Shown here: positions 23,591 through 36,240 of the stretch, one piece after another
Layout: each line of letters opens with the position of its first letter
Numbering within the stretch: position 1 is the first letter of the stretch
Assembly: GCA_027946365.1 (NCBI GenBank)
Contig: JAPEUQ010000011.1
Coordinates: 248,001 to 312,000 of the forward strand
Direction of reading: 5' to 3'
DNA: 64,000 nt
Origin: Kalmusia sp. IMI 367209
Taxonomy: Eukaryota > Ascomycota > Dothideomycetes > Pleosporales > Didymosphaeriaceae
Notes under the pieces: generated by a model
What the model was told of the DNA's origin: nothing
Databases searched by the model: none
What the model saw: the letters and a program-made list of their open reading frames with translations, nothing else
Program-made: the position numbers and the translations under genes

Positions 23591-25484
23591 ATGGGTCTTG
23601 GAGTCCTCGAAGATCATAAGCTGCAGCATGTGCCTGGCACAGCGCTGCTGGCTGATATGCTGGGAACGCAGCACCAACACCAATATCACGGTATGCACAT
23701 CTTTATATTTACTGCTTTGTTTTGTCCACCTGACAGTGGCTAGGCCGAGACACTTCCGCGCTCAAGCATGCAAAAGGACGCAACGCCGACATCGTGCTCG
23801 TCCCGCAGCCTTCGGAGTCACCACGCGACCCTCTCAATTGGCCGCAATGGAAGAAAGAGCTCCTGCTTCTCATCATCTCGATTGATACCGCTGTCGTTGG
23901 CGCATGGGGTCCTATGATATCGCCTGGTTTTGCGACGATGGCGGAGCAGTTCAACATGTCGTATAATTCGCTGAACGGCGGGTTGGGCTGGGCCATTTTT
24001 GCCATTGGAATCAGCTGCTTCGTGACCAATGGATTGGCGGTCAAGTTCGGGCGCCGGCCGGTAATCATACTGGGGAATTTGATGCTGTTCGTGAGCAGTG
24101 TGTGGGCGTACCATGCGCATAGCTACGAGAGCTTGTTGGCGAGTCGGATTTTCGGGGCGATTGGTATGAGTCCATTTGAGGTGTTGACGACGGCGATCAT
24201 CGGGGATATCTATTTTGTGCATGAGCGCGGGCTAAGGCTAGCATTTTGGGGATTGTGTTTGTCGGTGGGCGTGGGAGGGGGATCTTGCATCTCTGGGTAT
24301 ATTATCGAGGTATGTATCGTGTTACAGACCTGTGAATGGATTGATAGGTTGACCGAAGGACTACAGAATCTCGGCTGGAACTGGACGTACGGGATCTGCG
24401 CCTGCTTCTACGGCGTGTTCATCTTGCTCATTTTCTTCTTCGTGCCGGAGACGGTGTATAAGCGCGATCCAGCGTACAATCTCGATCTTGGTACCACTGA
24501 TCATACTGAAGAGATCCTGGATGCGAAGAAAGCCGGCGAAGCTAAGATTGTGGGAGAGGAACCGAAAGACACTTTACATCAAACCGAGCGTGTAGTCACT
24601 GTCGAACCGATTTACACTGGTGCGGACGAGAAACCGTATACATGGTTGGAACAACTGCTTCCCGTACGCGGGGTCGAAAGTGATGAGAATCTCCTTGCCA
24701 TCATATTCCGGCCATTTGGCATGCTTCTTTTCCCGCAAGTCTTCTATGGATTCATCACGTACGGACTTTCCACGTCTTGGCTCGTTGTCATGGGGGGCGT
24801 TCTCGCACAAATCTTCACCGCACCGCCGTACAATTTCAGCGTGTCTGCCGTCGGTCTGGTCAGCATTTCGCCACTCGTGGCGTCTCTTCTGAGCTTCGTG
24901 GCTGGCCCCGCTAACGATTACACGGTCAAGCAGCTCTCTCGGTGGAACGGCGGCGTCTACGAGCCAGAGTTCAGGCTGGCTCTCAATGTGATAACGCTTG
25001 TCCTAGGCGTAACGGGCTTTTTTGGCTTCGGTGCGACGTTGCAGAACGGTGCACCGTGGGGTGGTCCGGTGTTCCTCTATGGCTTGATCTACTTCTCCAT
25101 GGCCTTCCTCAACGTTGGGTAAGATGTCTGTTTGTCGATTGTGGCGGCTGCGACTGACGGGCACAGCATATATGGGTACATCACGGAATGCCATCGTTCG
25201 AAGGCACCTGAGGTACGTCTGCCATCTCTTTCCTACAGCGAGAGGCCGGCTCTGACTGGGAACAGGCCTTTGCAGCACTCAATCTTAGGAACGTGTACTC
25301 GTTCGGGATGAACTATTTCATCAGCTCGTGGATCTCCAGCATGGGTCCGCTGCAGGTATTCTCGACCATTGGCGGTCTGCACATCTTTATTATGCTTTTG
25401 ACAATTCCAATGTGGATCTTTGGGAAGAGGTGCCGCTCGCTGACGGCGCGGGTGCCATTGTTGAAGGCGATGCAGGGGCATTGA
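23591..25484 (+). CDS. MFS transporter (fungal DHA1-like, DPLNWP type)
   Basis: Predicted multi-spanning plasma-membrane transporter of 560 residues encoded by five exons. Introns are 23691-23743 (53 nt), 24310-24366 (57 nt), 25119-25166 (48 nt) and 25213-25265 (53 nt). The first exon gives MGLGVLEDHKLQHVPGTALL, a typical start for this group, and splicing yields LKHAKGRNADIVLVPQPS and then DPLNWPQWKK before segment 1. Motif A is NGLAVKFGRRP. A hydrophilic central loop (about residues 260-320) separates the two halves. The last exons give YGYITECHRSKAPE and SFGMNYFISSW. Related proteins export drugs or natural products; the substrate here is unknown. Confidence 0.9.
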
Positions 25485-26188
25485 GTAGTCGATGGGGCTC
25501 AGATCCCCCGTTTGGGAAAGAGGGTAGGTCGATCAGGCACACGCATCAGGTAGAACCATCAATAAGACGAGAGGGGGCGATTTCTCGCATTCTACGTCCG
25601 TAACGGGGTTTGTGAAGGCCTATAGTTCACCGGCTCTTTTGGGTCTCTGCAGTCAAGCAGCAATGCGCAATCGTGTCTTTGCGGCGTCTGGCGAGGTCTT
25701 CTTCATGTGAGGGTGCTGGGCCAGCGACTAGTGGGATGCGGGGTGTGCGATGATGAATGGGCGCATGTGTTATCTTAGGAAGGCACGATAGGCTGCGACT
25801 GCCACGCAGGGACTGCGCATCACTTTCGACTGTAGACACAAAGCATACAGACACACGCACCCACCCACATGACCGCGAAATACACCGTACTTGTCCCTGG
25901 CGTATTCGTATTGTCCGTCGCGTTCGGTACCCGGCTACACGGCAGCGGCCGGACCAACGACTCCACAGGCCCGTTCCGGCTAGCTGCGCGAGCCCTGAGA
26001 GAGCTGAGGCTGTGCCGTGTGCCTGGCGAGGGCTCCGTCTGATCCTGTCGCCTGTCGCCTGTCCTTGTCGTCGCGAGCTGGTGCCGCGTTCTTTCGCTCT
26101 GCCCCGTTGTCGTTCTCGAAGGTGATGTCGAGCCGTCGTCGACGCTGCACACGGCAGCTCTAACTCCTCCACCAAGCATGCGTCGGCC
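25485..26188. other. Intergenic region upstream of the GT90 gene
   Basis: About 700 bases with no supported gene. A 187-codon minus-strand frame is arginine-rich, lacks features and appears to be a composition artefact. Confidence 0.5.
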
Positions 26189-29100
26189 ATGGACAGGAAG
26201 GCCCTCCTCGTCCCGTGGTAAGTCGCCCGCTGACCACCACGCCTACGCTCGACGGCTGATTATTGCCAGCGGCCTCGTCCTCGGATCCAGCTATCTCGCA
26301 ACGAGCATCCCCACCACCTTCGCCCTCGACCGCCCTCTGCACACCGTCGCCGTCGTCCTGCTGCTTTCGGGGCTCGCCATTGTTGCCTACGAGACGCGCG
26401 CCGCGAAGACACGCCGCCCCAACTCCGCGACCGACCGCTATGTCGCGATACCGCTGGCCGACGGCAACGGCCGACCTTCATCGGAGGAAGTATGGTCATC
26501 CGAGGAGCGCCCCTTGCGAAGAGATGGGCTCGGCCAGCACGCCCTCGCTGTCCTGCTAGCCGTGCTGCTAGGCCTTCTGGGTGCCCGCATTGCCATCTTC
26601 CACGCCGTCATCAGGCACGTCGAGTGCTCTGGACCGACGCTCACGGTAAGAACGCAGTTCCTACCCGCAAAAAATTCCATCGCTGACCCTTCAAGGCATT
26701 TCTCCCGCTCGTTTTGGCCCTCTTCCACGCCTTCCGCCCACCCAAAGACCGTCCGCTGCCCGCCTGGAGCGCTGACTCACCACCCACGACATACCTCGAC
26801 CGCTTCGTCCACTTCTTCCTACACGGTCCCACTCGCTACATCCTCCCCTCGTTCCTGCTGGCCATCAGCAGCTTCATCACTACCCTCAGAACCAGCGTGC
26901 TGCGATCGACGTACATATGCCCTATATCGACATCTGCAGCTTCACTCGTCCCAAAGCTCCAACTCCTTGGTTTTCTGATAGACTGCATTGTGGTACTGAT
27001 TCTTTACCGCTTGGTTGACGAGGGCATCTCACAATCCGAAAATAACCCACCTGAACCCAAAGATGGCACCACCGTCCACGGGCTGATTGGCTTCACCTTC
27101 ATTGTACGTTTTCTTGAAACTCTGTTGACCCTGGCTAACTCTCCAGGCATCTGCCCTACTTGTCGGCATGGTGGGCATAGTTGTCTATGGTGCATTGCCT
27201 GAACACCGCGAATGGCTACTTCAGGCCCCTCGCGAATACCTGCTTGGTCTTCTTCGTTTGTCTTTGATGATACCCCTTACGATGTTATGTTTCCTTTTTT
27301 CAGTACGTATCGCCTTGCTACAATGAAGATATGAGCTAAAATCACAGGCTCGAATGTACGGCATTATGGGAGCCGTGCTCATCGCAGCATTTTCATCTGC
27401 ATTTATAGGTGTTTTACGGGCCCTTGCCATGGGCGTTTCCTACTCATTTCCTCCAAAGTCCACCGCCGGTATTAGTCTCTGCCTCACCCTGCTCACGATT
27501 GCCCTGATACTCCAACTGGTCGCGGATGCCATCGATTCTGGTCAGAACCGGCCAAAGATGCCGGTACGTCTGGGACGAAATCAGACCGTCTCAGTAGTTG
27601 CCCTTTTAGTTTTCTTTTCCATTGGTGTCGGTGTCTACCGGTACCAAAAGCCTGCGTTAGAACATCCCATCACCAGCCTGATTGCGATGGCCGAGGAACA
27701 ACATGAACGGTGGACCTTTCAAGCTTATCAAAGCAAGTCACTAGCGCAAGCCGTGATTCGATATCAAGAACGATACTCTCGAGATCCACCTCCGCATTTC
27801 GACAAGTGGTACGAATTCGCAACGAATCGAGACTCAATTGTCATTGATGATTTCGACAATATCGAAGAAGATCTCATTCCCTTTTCATCTTTGAAGCCCG
27901 CTGAGTTGAGAAAACGCACTGCGGAGATAATTGCACACAATCAAGACCTCGGCGGGATCCGGATAAGAGACGGGAAAGTTGAAGCGTTCGGGAATTCTCT
28001 TGCTGATCACAAATGGATGCTGGATGGGATCGTTCGAATGATCGGAAAATTCGTGGAATTCATTCCTGATATGGACCTTGCTTTCAATCTCAACGATGAG
28101 TCTCGTGTTGCTGTGCCATACGAACAATTTCAGGCGGCTCGCATGCATCACTTGCATTATCCCGAACATACAGCTGCTGATGGCACCATCGACTTCCGAC
28201 TCGATCGTGCATCTGCATGGGCAGAAGACACTGGATCACCACGAACACTTTCACCTTTCGATCAAGCCGGCGGTAAGCCATCGTTCCAGACCTATGGATC
28301 CATAGCCTGCTCCCCAGAGACTCGTGCTCGAAAGGAGAGGCGCTGGGATACCAGTGCATTCTGTTCTGCCTGTGCCGCGCCTCACTCGATGGGAGCTTTC
28401 GTGGCAGATTGGACATTGTCAGCTAGTCCTTGCCATCAACCCGATCTGGCCAATCTCCACGGCTTTCACTTGAGCCCGGCAGCCCTTTCCGGAACTCACA
28501 ACCTGGTCCCAATTTTCAGTCAGAGCCGAGCCCCGGGGTACGCGGATATTCGCTACCCTTCTCCATGGAATTATGTGGACAAAGAAAAGTATGAGTTTGG
28601 AGACAAGTTCCCCGACCCAAATTTTGCCAAGAAAGAAAATGTCCTGTTCTGGCGTGGAGAGACAACTGAAGGCATAAGTACAGATGGATCGTGGAAAGGC
28701 ATGTTACGACAGCGGTTTGTGCATCTCTTGAACAACGAGACATCTCGACAGCCTATCTTCCTGCCGACCGGAAGTAAGAATGGCAAGTTGGAGTACGTAT
28801 TGGAGCATCCTGAACGAATCAAGGAGTTGCTTGAGACTAAAGTCGATGCACGCTTTGTCAACGATATGGCCAGGTGTAGCGGTCCGGACTGCCACAACCA
28901 GAAGATTGAATTTTGGTCAGGCAAGCCTGTCGACTTCAGAGACCATTGGCGGTACCGCTATCTGTTCGATACTGATGGGGCAGGTTTCTCGGGACAGTTT
29001 ATCCCATTCCTGCAGTCCAATAGTGTCGTCTTCAAAGCCGCTCTGTTTCGGGAATGGTACGAAGGCCGATTGACTGCCTGGAAACATTTCGTACCCGTCG

Positions 29101-29390
29101 ATCTCCGTCTGCATGATCTCTTCTCTTCGCTTGCGTATTTCGGAGGCTACAACTTGAAAGAAAAAGGCAAGCGCACAATAGAGCCGAAAGACAGAGAAGC
29201 AGAGGCGATCGCACGAGCGGGCAAGGTCTGGACGGAGAAGGTCTTGAGGAAAGAAGACATGGAGATCTACATGTTCAGGCTGCTGCTTGAATGGGGCCGA
29301 CTAACAGACGATCGGAGGAAGGACGTCGGGTTTCGTATGGATACAAAAGGACGTAAAGGGAAAGAGAAAGAGGGCAAGAGTGAAGCTTAG
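26189..29390 (+). CDS. Multi-spanning GT90 (CAP10-like) glycosyltransferase
   Basis: Predicted Golgi glycosyltransferase of family GT90, which includes cryptococcal xylosyltransferases and fungal wall or capsule proteins. Five exons encode 1003 residues. Introns are 26218-26269, 26646-26695, 27104-27146 and 27303-27347. The N-terminal ~450 residues contain many hydrophobic segments, and the C-terminal half carries the CAP10 domain: HFDKWYEFA, DLAFNLNDESR, ENVLFWRGETTEG, the cysteine pair ARCSGPDC, YRYLFDTDGAGFSGQFIPFLQSNSVVFK and WYEGRLTAWKHFVPVD. ATG at 26189 with a 52-nt first intron gives the hydrophobic start MDRKALLVPCGLVLGSSYL; an in-frame ATG at 26178 without this intron is the alternative. 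Confidence 0.88.
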
Positions 29391-29730
29391 TTACTTTTTA
29401 TGTAGGCACGATCTGGACACACTTCTCAAAAAAATTTCATTCTCTTCATGCTATACTACTAGCCTACTTTTTATCTATCCGAAAAATACGACATGTAGAG
29501 ACCGCAGCTCCACATTCTGCACCAAGCATCAAGCATCAAGCGTGGTCCGTGCTAAGGGTTGCCTTGCACGCGGTTGGTTCTTAGACGAACCAGCCAATCA
29601 GAACCATAGCACCGCTCATGCCCCAAGCGTCATGAGAGGCCTGACACTGCATCAGCTCTTCAAGCTTGAGCGGAAAACACATCTTCAGCTCCTCACCACT
29701 GACATCTCTTCCTTTAAAGTGCAGCTCTTT
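29391..29730. other. Short intergenic region between GT90 and the Zn2Cys6 gene
   Basis: About 340 bases between co-oriented genes, with the GT90 3' flank and the regulator's promoter. Nothing else is seen. Confidence 0.5.
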
Positions 29731-31464
29731 ATGGGTGAGGGTCCCGCTATACGCAAACGAGCAAAGCACACGCGCTCGAAACTCGGCTGCCGCGTGTGTC
29801 GGTACGTTTGCTCAATCACTGCTTATCTGGAGATTGACTTATCTGACAATAGTATTCGGAGAGTAAGGTGTGACCAGAAACGGCCCGCCTGTAACAATTG
29901 TACGTCTACGGGCCGTAAGTGTGAAGGGTTTCCGGGACCGTCGCCATGGCAGGCGTACACTTCGGTACGTATCCTATTCCATCTCTGGTTTCGATGATGC
30001 ACGTATCCTGTACATAACGTATTCCAATGCGGTTAGTTTGAACAAAATGAGCTGATTTGCTAGGCTTCTCTTATTCGCCCGCGGAATACCACTTTCGAGG
30101 ACTCGGTAGAAGAACGGTCATTCACCTATTTCCGCATAAATACTTCCGCACAATTCGCCGCCCCTTTCGGCAACGAATTCTGGAGCTGCTTGGTGCTACA
30201 AATTGGGACGCGAGAGCAATGCGTCAAGCATGCCATTGTTGCACTGGGAGCTCTTCATAGGTCTTTCACCGACGAATATGTCTCACCATTTCCTCCACTG
30301 TCCCCACAGCAGCGGCACGAACAACAAAGTTGGGAAACTAGCACTCTAGCAATAGCATCCTATACCCGAGCTCTGCGTGGACTAAATAAGCACATCTTAC
30401 CCACCACGTACGAAGGCCTCCACATATCCCTCCTCTGCTGCGTCCTCTTCATTTCATTCGAGTGGCTTCGAGGGTCTTATAAAGCCGCGACAACGCACTT
30501 ACAATCTGGTCTTTCGATTCTACGCCAATGGTCGTCCACAGCTACTGCTACAAGCTCACCCGTCGCCCATCTCATACGGCGTCAAATAGCACCCATTTTC
30601 GTGCGACTTGCAATCCAAGCACGTACCTTCTCTGAGGACATCGTACCGATGCCTTGGCTCTCCAACGGCCTCTTCACTCCCTCGGATCAAGGCAGCGGCG
30701 AAGAACAGCACCTCCGTGCGGCACGTTCCGCACTTGACGTCCTCTGCGGTGAAGTCTACCTCCGCCCTTCAGACCGCACACTGCTCCCCGCCGATTTTGA
30801 GCTTAGTGGCGCATCCAGTTTCGACTTCTCTCAGCGTCTCGCGAAGTGGTATGCACAGTACCACATGCACATTCTGCCACTGCCGTCGCAAACACTGAAG
30901 AGAACCTCGGAGGCTGCTCGCCCGGAGAGAGTCAGTCTGACCCTCTGGTACACGGTCCTGTGTTTGTTACAAGCGACAAGTCAGACTGACGATCCTATGG
31001 CGTATGATGTATATGTGCCGCATTTCGAGCATGTGGTGTCCCTGGCTCGAGTTCTCGGAAGGCACAAGCCATCACCGTCAACTACGCTCACCCAGGAATC
31101 TCCCCTGCAAAGCGAACCTGACCCACCCCGCTTCAGGGTCGACATAGAAACCGTACCCATGCTCTACTTCGTCGCTAGCAAATGCCGACATCCCGTCCTC
31201 CGACGTGAAGCCATCGCGCTTCTTCGTAGCGGTGCTAGTCGCGAGGGCCTCTGGGACGGCCGCGCGGCTGCACGGCTTTCCGAAGAACTTGTTTCTGTTG
31301 AGGAGGAGGGCTTGGTGGATGTGCGAGAGGCACAATGTGTGCCTCCGAGCCAGCGGGTTTGGAAGATGATAGATGAGACGGACTTACGGAAACGCACTCT
31401 GACAGTTCGCCTTCAACGATTTGGAGACGAGGACTATGGCCCGTTGAAGATATTGACTTGGTGA
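29731..31464 (+). CDS. Zn2Cys6 (Gal4-type) transcription factor
   Basis: Predicted nuclear DNA-binding regulator of 527 residues. Introns 29802-29852 (51 nt) and 29965-30063 (99 nt) are needed; the first splits the zinc cluster. Splicing rebuilds C-x2-C-x6-C-x6-C-x2-C-x6-C (CRVCRIRRVRC, then DQKRPACNNC, then TSTGRKCEGF) at about residues 20-48. A basic run precedes it (KRAKHTRSK). The remainder resembles the fungal-specific transcription factor middle region common in filamentous ascomycetes, with QCVKHAIVALGALHRS and LISLLCCVLFISFEWLRG-like segments. It lies just downstream of the GT90 gene on the same strand. Target genes are not apparent. Confidence 0.9.
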
Positions 31465-31881
31465 AAGTCAGTCGTCGATGAGCGTGCCAGGAGATTTGAC
31501 ATCGATTGCCAATATAGCCCACGAGAAATACGACTAATACTATACCACGGCGCAAACACGTGAGCTTGCCTGGAGCTGTGTGCACAGACGCCCTCGGTAA
31601 ATGCATGCACGTTCCAGAAGCTCTGCTAAAAGTTGGCAGATCCCCTGCATCTGCCGCGTTTCAGATCACGACAACCCCCGCGTCGCGCATATCCCCTGAT
31701 GACCGCACGCGTTCAATCGAAAACTCGCGTCGCTCTGCACCCGGCCTTAACGACCGCCACCTATACATCTCGCAAGCGAGCTACACGCTCCTGAACGCCA
31801 TCTCATCAAAACGCCAGCACCAAATTTCAAACATTACTATTCATTGCTCGCTTGCGGGTAATCTACTCTAATCCCTCCAGA
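31465..31881. other. Convergent intergenic region
   Basis: About 415 bases between the 3' ends of the Zn2Cys6 gene and the minus-strand secreted protein gene. No coding sequence is supported. Confidence 0.5.
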
Positions 31882-32913
31882 TCACGCCCGTAGCTCCTCG
31901 CTCGCCGCAACCGTCGCGCTGCCGCCCCCCCGCGCCTCAGCAATCACTTGCGTCCCTACGACCTCCCCCGTGCTCTTGCTCTTGAATATCCCACTGATGG
32001 CTAGCAACCCCCTGTACGGCTCGTACACGTACTCCTCCTCCCACACCTGCTCGCCCTTGAACTCGACGCTCTCGTTGAACCCGTTGAAGCGCATGTCGTT
32101 CTTGTAGTTGCCGACGACCTTGCTGCCGGAGACGCGGCCCGAGTTGTCGAGCGATTGGTCGACCAGGTCGCCGTTTTGCGCGAGGATGCGGTTCGTGTGC
32201 GTGTTACCGCTGTAGTCGTCGATGGAGTAGAGGATGTTGTTTGAGAGCTGGAATTGGTGGAGGTCGAGGCTGCGTTTGGACACGGCGGATTCGTCGGTGT
32301 CAGTGAGATCGCCGATCAAGCCCGTGGTAGAGTTGATGATCGTGCCGAGGCCGTTGCCGAGCTCGGCGATGATGGGGTTGAGGTCGATGGACGAGAGGGT
32401 GTCGTTCTGTGGACGCAGTTAGATAAGTGGAGTAGGGATAACTGTGGGTGGGGCAACATACGATCATCAGGACGAGGTTGGCAAGGCGGGCTTCGAGGAG
32501 GACTTTTGCGGTGACGTTTTGGATGAGGAGGTTTACTCTGTCGATGGAGAGGTCGACGCCTGCGTTGAAGGAGAGGAGTTGGAGGACTTGGGCATCGAGG
32601 TTGATCTTCGCCGTGAGGTTTTGCACTTCGATGTGGATTTCACCGACGTGCACTGAAGCCTGTGATGTCTTAGCTATAGACTTGATTGATCGTATGATGA
32701 GCTGCTCACATTCAGGAATACATCGGGTTCAGGGAACGAGGCCGAGACGTTGTTGCTCGTGTTTTCCGTCTCGTACACGACAGCTAGTGGGTCGCCATCT
32801 TGTCGGATGTCAAGTTTGTAGCCCGTATATCCATCATTATCAGAGATCTGACAGAGACTGAGGATGGGCAAGAGAAGGAAAGTAAGCAAGAATGCTCGAA
32901 GCGATTGCAACAT
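31882..32913 (-). CDS. Secreted protein A of a divergent related pair
   Basis: I do not recognise a named family. The protein has 308 residues; introns are 32660-32709 (50 nt) and 32407-32461 (55 nt). A signal peptide covers about residues 1-21 (MLQSLRAFLLTFLLLPILSLC). A core of about 90 residues alternates hydrophobic and polar positions: PDVFLN, VGEIHIEVQNLTAKINLDAQV, FNAGVDLSIDRVNLLI, EARLANLV and SIDLNPII. The neighbour on the other strand shares this core. The C-terminal part follows a possible Kex2-like KR site (VSKRSLDLHQ) and contains NGDLVDQSLDNSGRVSGSKVVG and EEYVYEPYRG. Several Asn-glycosylation sequons are present. Function unknown; extracellular location is inferred from the signal peptide. 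Confidence 0.78.
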
Positions 32914-33418
32914 CTTGACTGGTTTCTTGAAAAGTAGAGAGCGAACGCAGCTTCAAGCAGCCACAAGGCGATTGATAGAAAAAAAGGATGAGCGACAGTG
33001 CTTCGCGCGAGCTGTCAGTCAAGTCGTGGCTGCGGGGGACGCGCCGTTGACAAAAGGCTTGCGCTGACGATGTGCCCGCAAGGATGCCGCATGACGGTCG
33101 ACCAGGCCTCGACCCGTTGGCCAAAACATTGAAATTAAGGAGCCCAATTACCATGCTGCAAACACGCAAAACTGGTTTCTTACCGCGCAATTCCCAGGTT
33201 GCGAGCCCTGTTCGGCGTTGGCTAGACTGCATCGCACCCCAGCCCGGCACATTTTGACGTTTTACCCGAAATTACCATGGGTTTGTTCATGCATGGAGAA
33301 GATGATGTCGATGGAGCACGTTCGCGCCATCGCGCCTGGTTTAAATGTTAGCACGGCCGTGAACCTTCGAGGGGCTGCCCTTCGCTGCTTTTTCTCGTTG
33401 TTGCTGAAAGTTGCAATC
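32914..33418. promoter_or_regulatory. Shared divergent promoter of the related secreted pair
   Basis: Only 505 bases separate the two divergent ATGs, so the pair may be co-regulated. I saw no unambiguous TATA box or named operator. Confidence 0.4.
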
Positions 33419-34350
33419 ATGCCGTCCCTCCTTTCATTCCGCATGCTTGCGCTTTTCGTCCTCTCGTTCGCAGCGCAGATTCTCGCGCAGTCTGCTACTT
33501 CTTCTGCGACGGCGCCGCCTACGCCCAGCTCAAGCAGGGCTCCCATTACGAATGGGACTACCACGTCCCCGCCGGATGTCTCGACTACTAATACGCCCCC
33601 GGATGTCTACCTGAATGTCCCCGAATTGCACGTCGGGCGCATCGAACTCGACGTCGAAGAATTGCAAGCCGATATCAACTTGAACGCCAAAGTTGCCGGC
33701 CTTGTGACTATCAATGCAGGTGTCCAAGTTTCGGTCCAGAAGATCAACGTCACGATCGCAGACGTCGACGCAAATCTGGAACTTGTCGTTCGTCTTGGCC
33801 ATCTCGTGGACATTGTAGAGCGTGTATTCGAGTCTCTCGATTTGAATCCGCTGCTCATCGGTCTGATCAACAACGTGACGAACCTGGTGGGCGAAGTCAT
33901 TGGCGCAGTCGACGGCCTCCTCGGATCCATCACCCAGGGCGGCAAAACGCTCAACTTCCTCATCGACAACCTGGGCAACATCGTGCAAGAAGTGGCTGGC
34001 GGAGCTGGCGGCGCACTCTCGCAGATCATTGGAAACTTCCAGCAAAGTAAGAACCTCCCCGCCTTCCCACATTTCCCTAACAGATGAACACGAGCTAATC
34101 TTCTACCCCAGACATGACGCAAGTCGGCGACATCAAGCAGATCGGCAACGGCCTGACCCAGAAGACGTTCTCGTACGAGCCGCTGAGCGCATTGGTCGAC
34201 ATTGTGTTCAATGCGGCAGGTCAGGTTGTGCAGGCTACGGTGCAGAAGAAGTCTGGGAGTGGTGGGTCGAGTTCGTCGACGGTGGCTTCGAGCGCGACGG
34301 CCACTCCGGTTACGCTGCCTGTTAGCACGGACGCTAGCACGTCGAGTTAG
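33419..34350 (+). CDS. Secreted protein B of a divergent related pair
   Basis: The partner of the minus-strand gene. It has 288 residues with one 65-nt intron (34047-34111). The signal peptide MPSLLSFRMLALFVLSFAAQ ends near ILAQ. A Ser/Thr/Pro-rich stretch follows, then the shared core: PDVYLNVPELHVGRIELDVE, ELQADINLNAKVAGLV, INAGVQVSVQKINVTI, LELVVRLGHLVDIVE and SLDLNPLLIGLINNV. Next come a glycine-rich hydrophobic segment (GEVIGAVDGLLGSI; VAGGAGGALSQIIG), a TQKTFSYEPLSALVDIVFN segment and a Ser/Thr-rich tail without a GPI-type hydrophobic end. Core order and spacing match protein A, while the C-termini differ. Function unknown. Confidence 0.8.
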
Positions 34351-36240
34351 CCGAAATATAGTAAATTATAATGCTAATCTTTGCATGTTCGAACGTTGTC
34401 AGTTTATATGTTGAATACTATGCTGAATGTGTTGATTGATGGAGTGGAGTGGAGTAAAGTGGTGATCAGATTTGGTAAAGGTGGTAGTATTTCTCGTTTC
34501 TCGTCTCGACGAACATGGTGCTGTTTTTAGGCCGAAGTGTAAGTCATGGGGATCTAAGTACGTATATTGTTTGAGTCCTTCACTTCGTGGTATGCTTGCA
34601 GGGCGAATTCATTGCTCACATAAGGCATGTCGTTACTTCCTGTTAACCGTCCAGCTCCCCATTTAATGGCCAATGTCATGCTGTTGATTCTATATTCTTA
34701 CTCTGTCTAGTATATGAATAGTCTTTGTCTTAGCTAGGGCTACGTCTCGCTCTATAGCAGTTAAAATGGAACTTCGATACATCCTACCGAATGCGATGCG
34801 CTTATTGGTAAAGACGTCCCCAGACAAGAAGCAGAGCAATGAAACCACTACTACAGAAAAGAACTGGGAAGAAGGGCACTGATCCAGCTGAAAATACCCG
34901 TTAAGGAGGAATCGATGTTAAGCGACCTTGTTCCGCTGCCCAAGCATCCAAGAAAGACGAGGCGGAAAGACGGCAAAGCCACACACACAGCGCCACGACT
35001 TCGCTACCAATCACCAAACCAACCTTAGGCACCAAGTGGAAGTATCGGGAGCCGGCACCGTTTGGAGCCTTCGTGCCTTACGTGGTCCGCTGCCGAGCGT
35101 CTTGGGATAGGGTTAAGAGCCAAGATGTGTTCTTGGGGCTACTAGCGGAGCGGACTTGGCGTCTATCAATCATTGTCGACGTTGACATGTTGTATGGCAA
35201 ATTGGTGATGATGACTCCATCTCCGGGCGGACTCGTTGATTAGAACGGCTTCCATGGGACTTTTTATTGTTTTCAATTTCAATGCTTGTCAATCCTAAGA
35301 GAAAATAAGTGTCATCTTTTTCTTCATCACAACCTTGACGACCTTTTTGGAAGTAGGCTTTCCACGAGAGATCCCCAATTCGTACTTGATACATGGATAG
35401 CTTCTGCAATGACTAGCTTAAAGGCAAAGCTGGTGGGTTCGTGGCATAACACGTCTGCAGACAGGCCTAGTACCTCCGTGTATCTGTGCTACTGCATAGG
35501 AGATAGCCAACGTCAATGACAAGACAACCCAAGACTCATCCTCCATATGATGAGGTTATTCATCTAAGATCTGCGGTCGCCAAGTGCGGAATCGAACACA
35601 AGCCCGACTCTCTTGTGTGATGGCTGCCCGTGGCCCTGAGGAAGTGGGACGTATTTGATGTGATATTCAAGAGTGGATCTTGCTCAGGTCCGCCATCCTA
35701 GAAACCTTCACTCGCAGTATATCCACTCTCAGTGTTCTTCAATGATCGCTTACGATCACTGTTAAGCATGGTGGGCTACGCTGAGCTCTTAGACCAATGT
35801 GGTACCTACATAGTCTCCCAAGAGTGGAGACGGGTGCCGGATTTACCCCAGCTGACGAAGAGAAACCTGAAAGTACACGCAAATATAAACGCCGATTCCA
35901 CAGCCACTGTGTCAGAATTCGTTTCGCCCCACTCCCACAATGCTTTACGTTGAGAGTTTCCGGTGCACCGTTCTGTCTTGCAATACCTCCAACCCCGATC
36001 ACTGTCTCACATCTCGTTATCCTCACGCTCACAATACCATCTCTTTTTTCTTCTTTACAATGTCTTCTTAGATACTCGGGTGGTCCGGATTTGCGCGATT
36101 TTTTTCAGTTCCTTATCTTTGCGGATCTCAATCATTGCATATTTTAAAATTCAATCGGATGCTGTATTGAAGCTTTCCCATCCCTCGCTCTGCTCTCCTG
36201 ACACTGTCAACACACCACCCTTACTGAGTACAGCTTCATC
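34351..36240. other. 1.9-kb intergenic region with a pyrimidine-rich leader before the antiporter
   Basis: No supported coding sequence. The last ~200 bases (about 36000-36240) are rich in T and C and end directly at the antiporter ATG, as in many fungal promoters or leaders. A B-box-like GGAATCGAAC at about 35590 was examined as a minus-strand tRNA and does not fold well. Confidence 0.45.

Noticed and set aside
25627..26190. 187-codon minus-strand frame before the GT90 gene
   Set aside because: Arg/Ser-rich, overlaps other equally featureless frames and runs into the GT90 start.
26178..26280. ATG at 26178 as the GT90 start without a first intron
   Set aside because: It adds a polar SSRGKSPADHH stretch, while ATG 26189 with a good GTAAGT intron gives a hydrophobic start.
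30000..31464. Minus-strand frames across the Zn2Cys6 gene
   Set aside because: They are antisense shadows of a spliced, motif-supported gene.
35585..35660. Possible minus-strand tRNA with a B-box-like GGAATCGAAC
   Set aside because: The T-stem pairs poorly and no A-box or acceptor stem fits.
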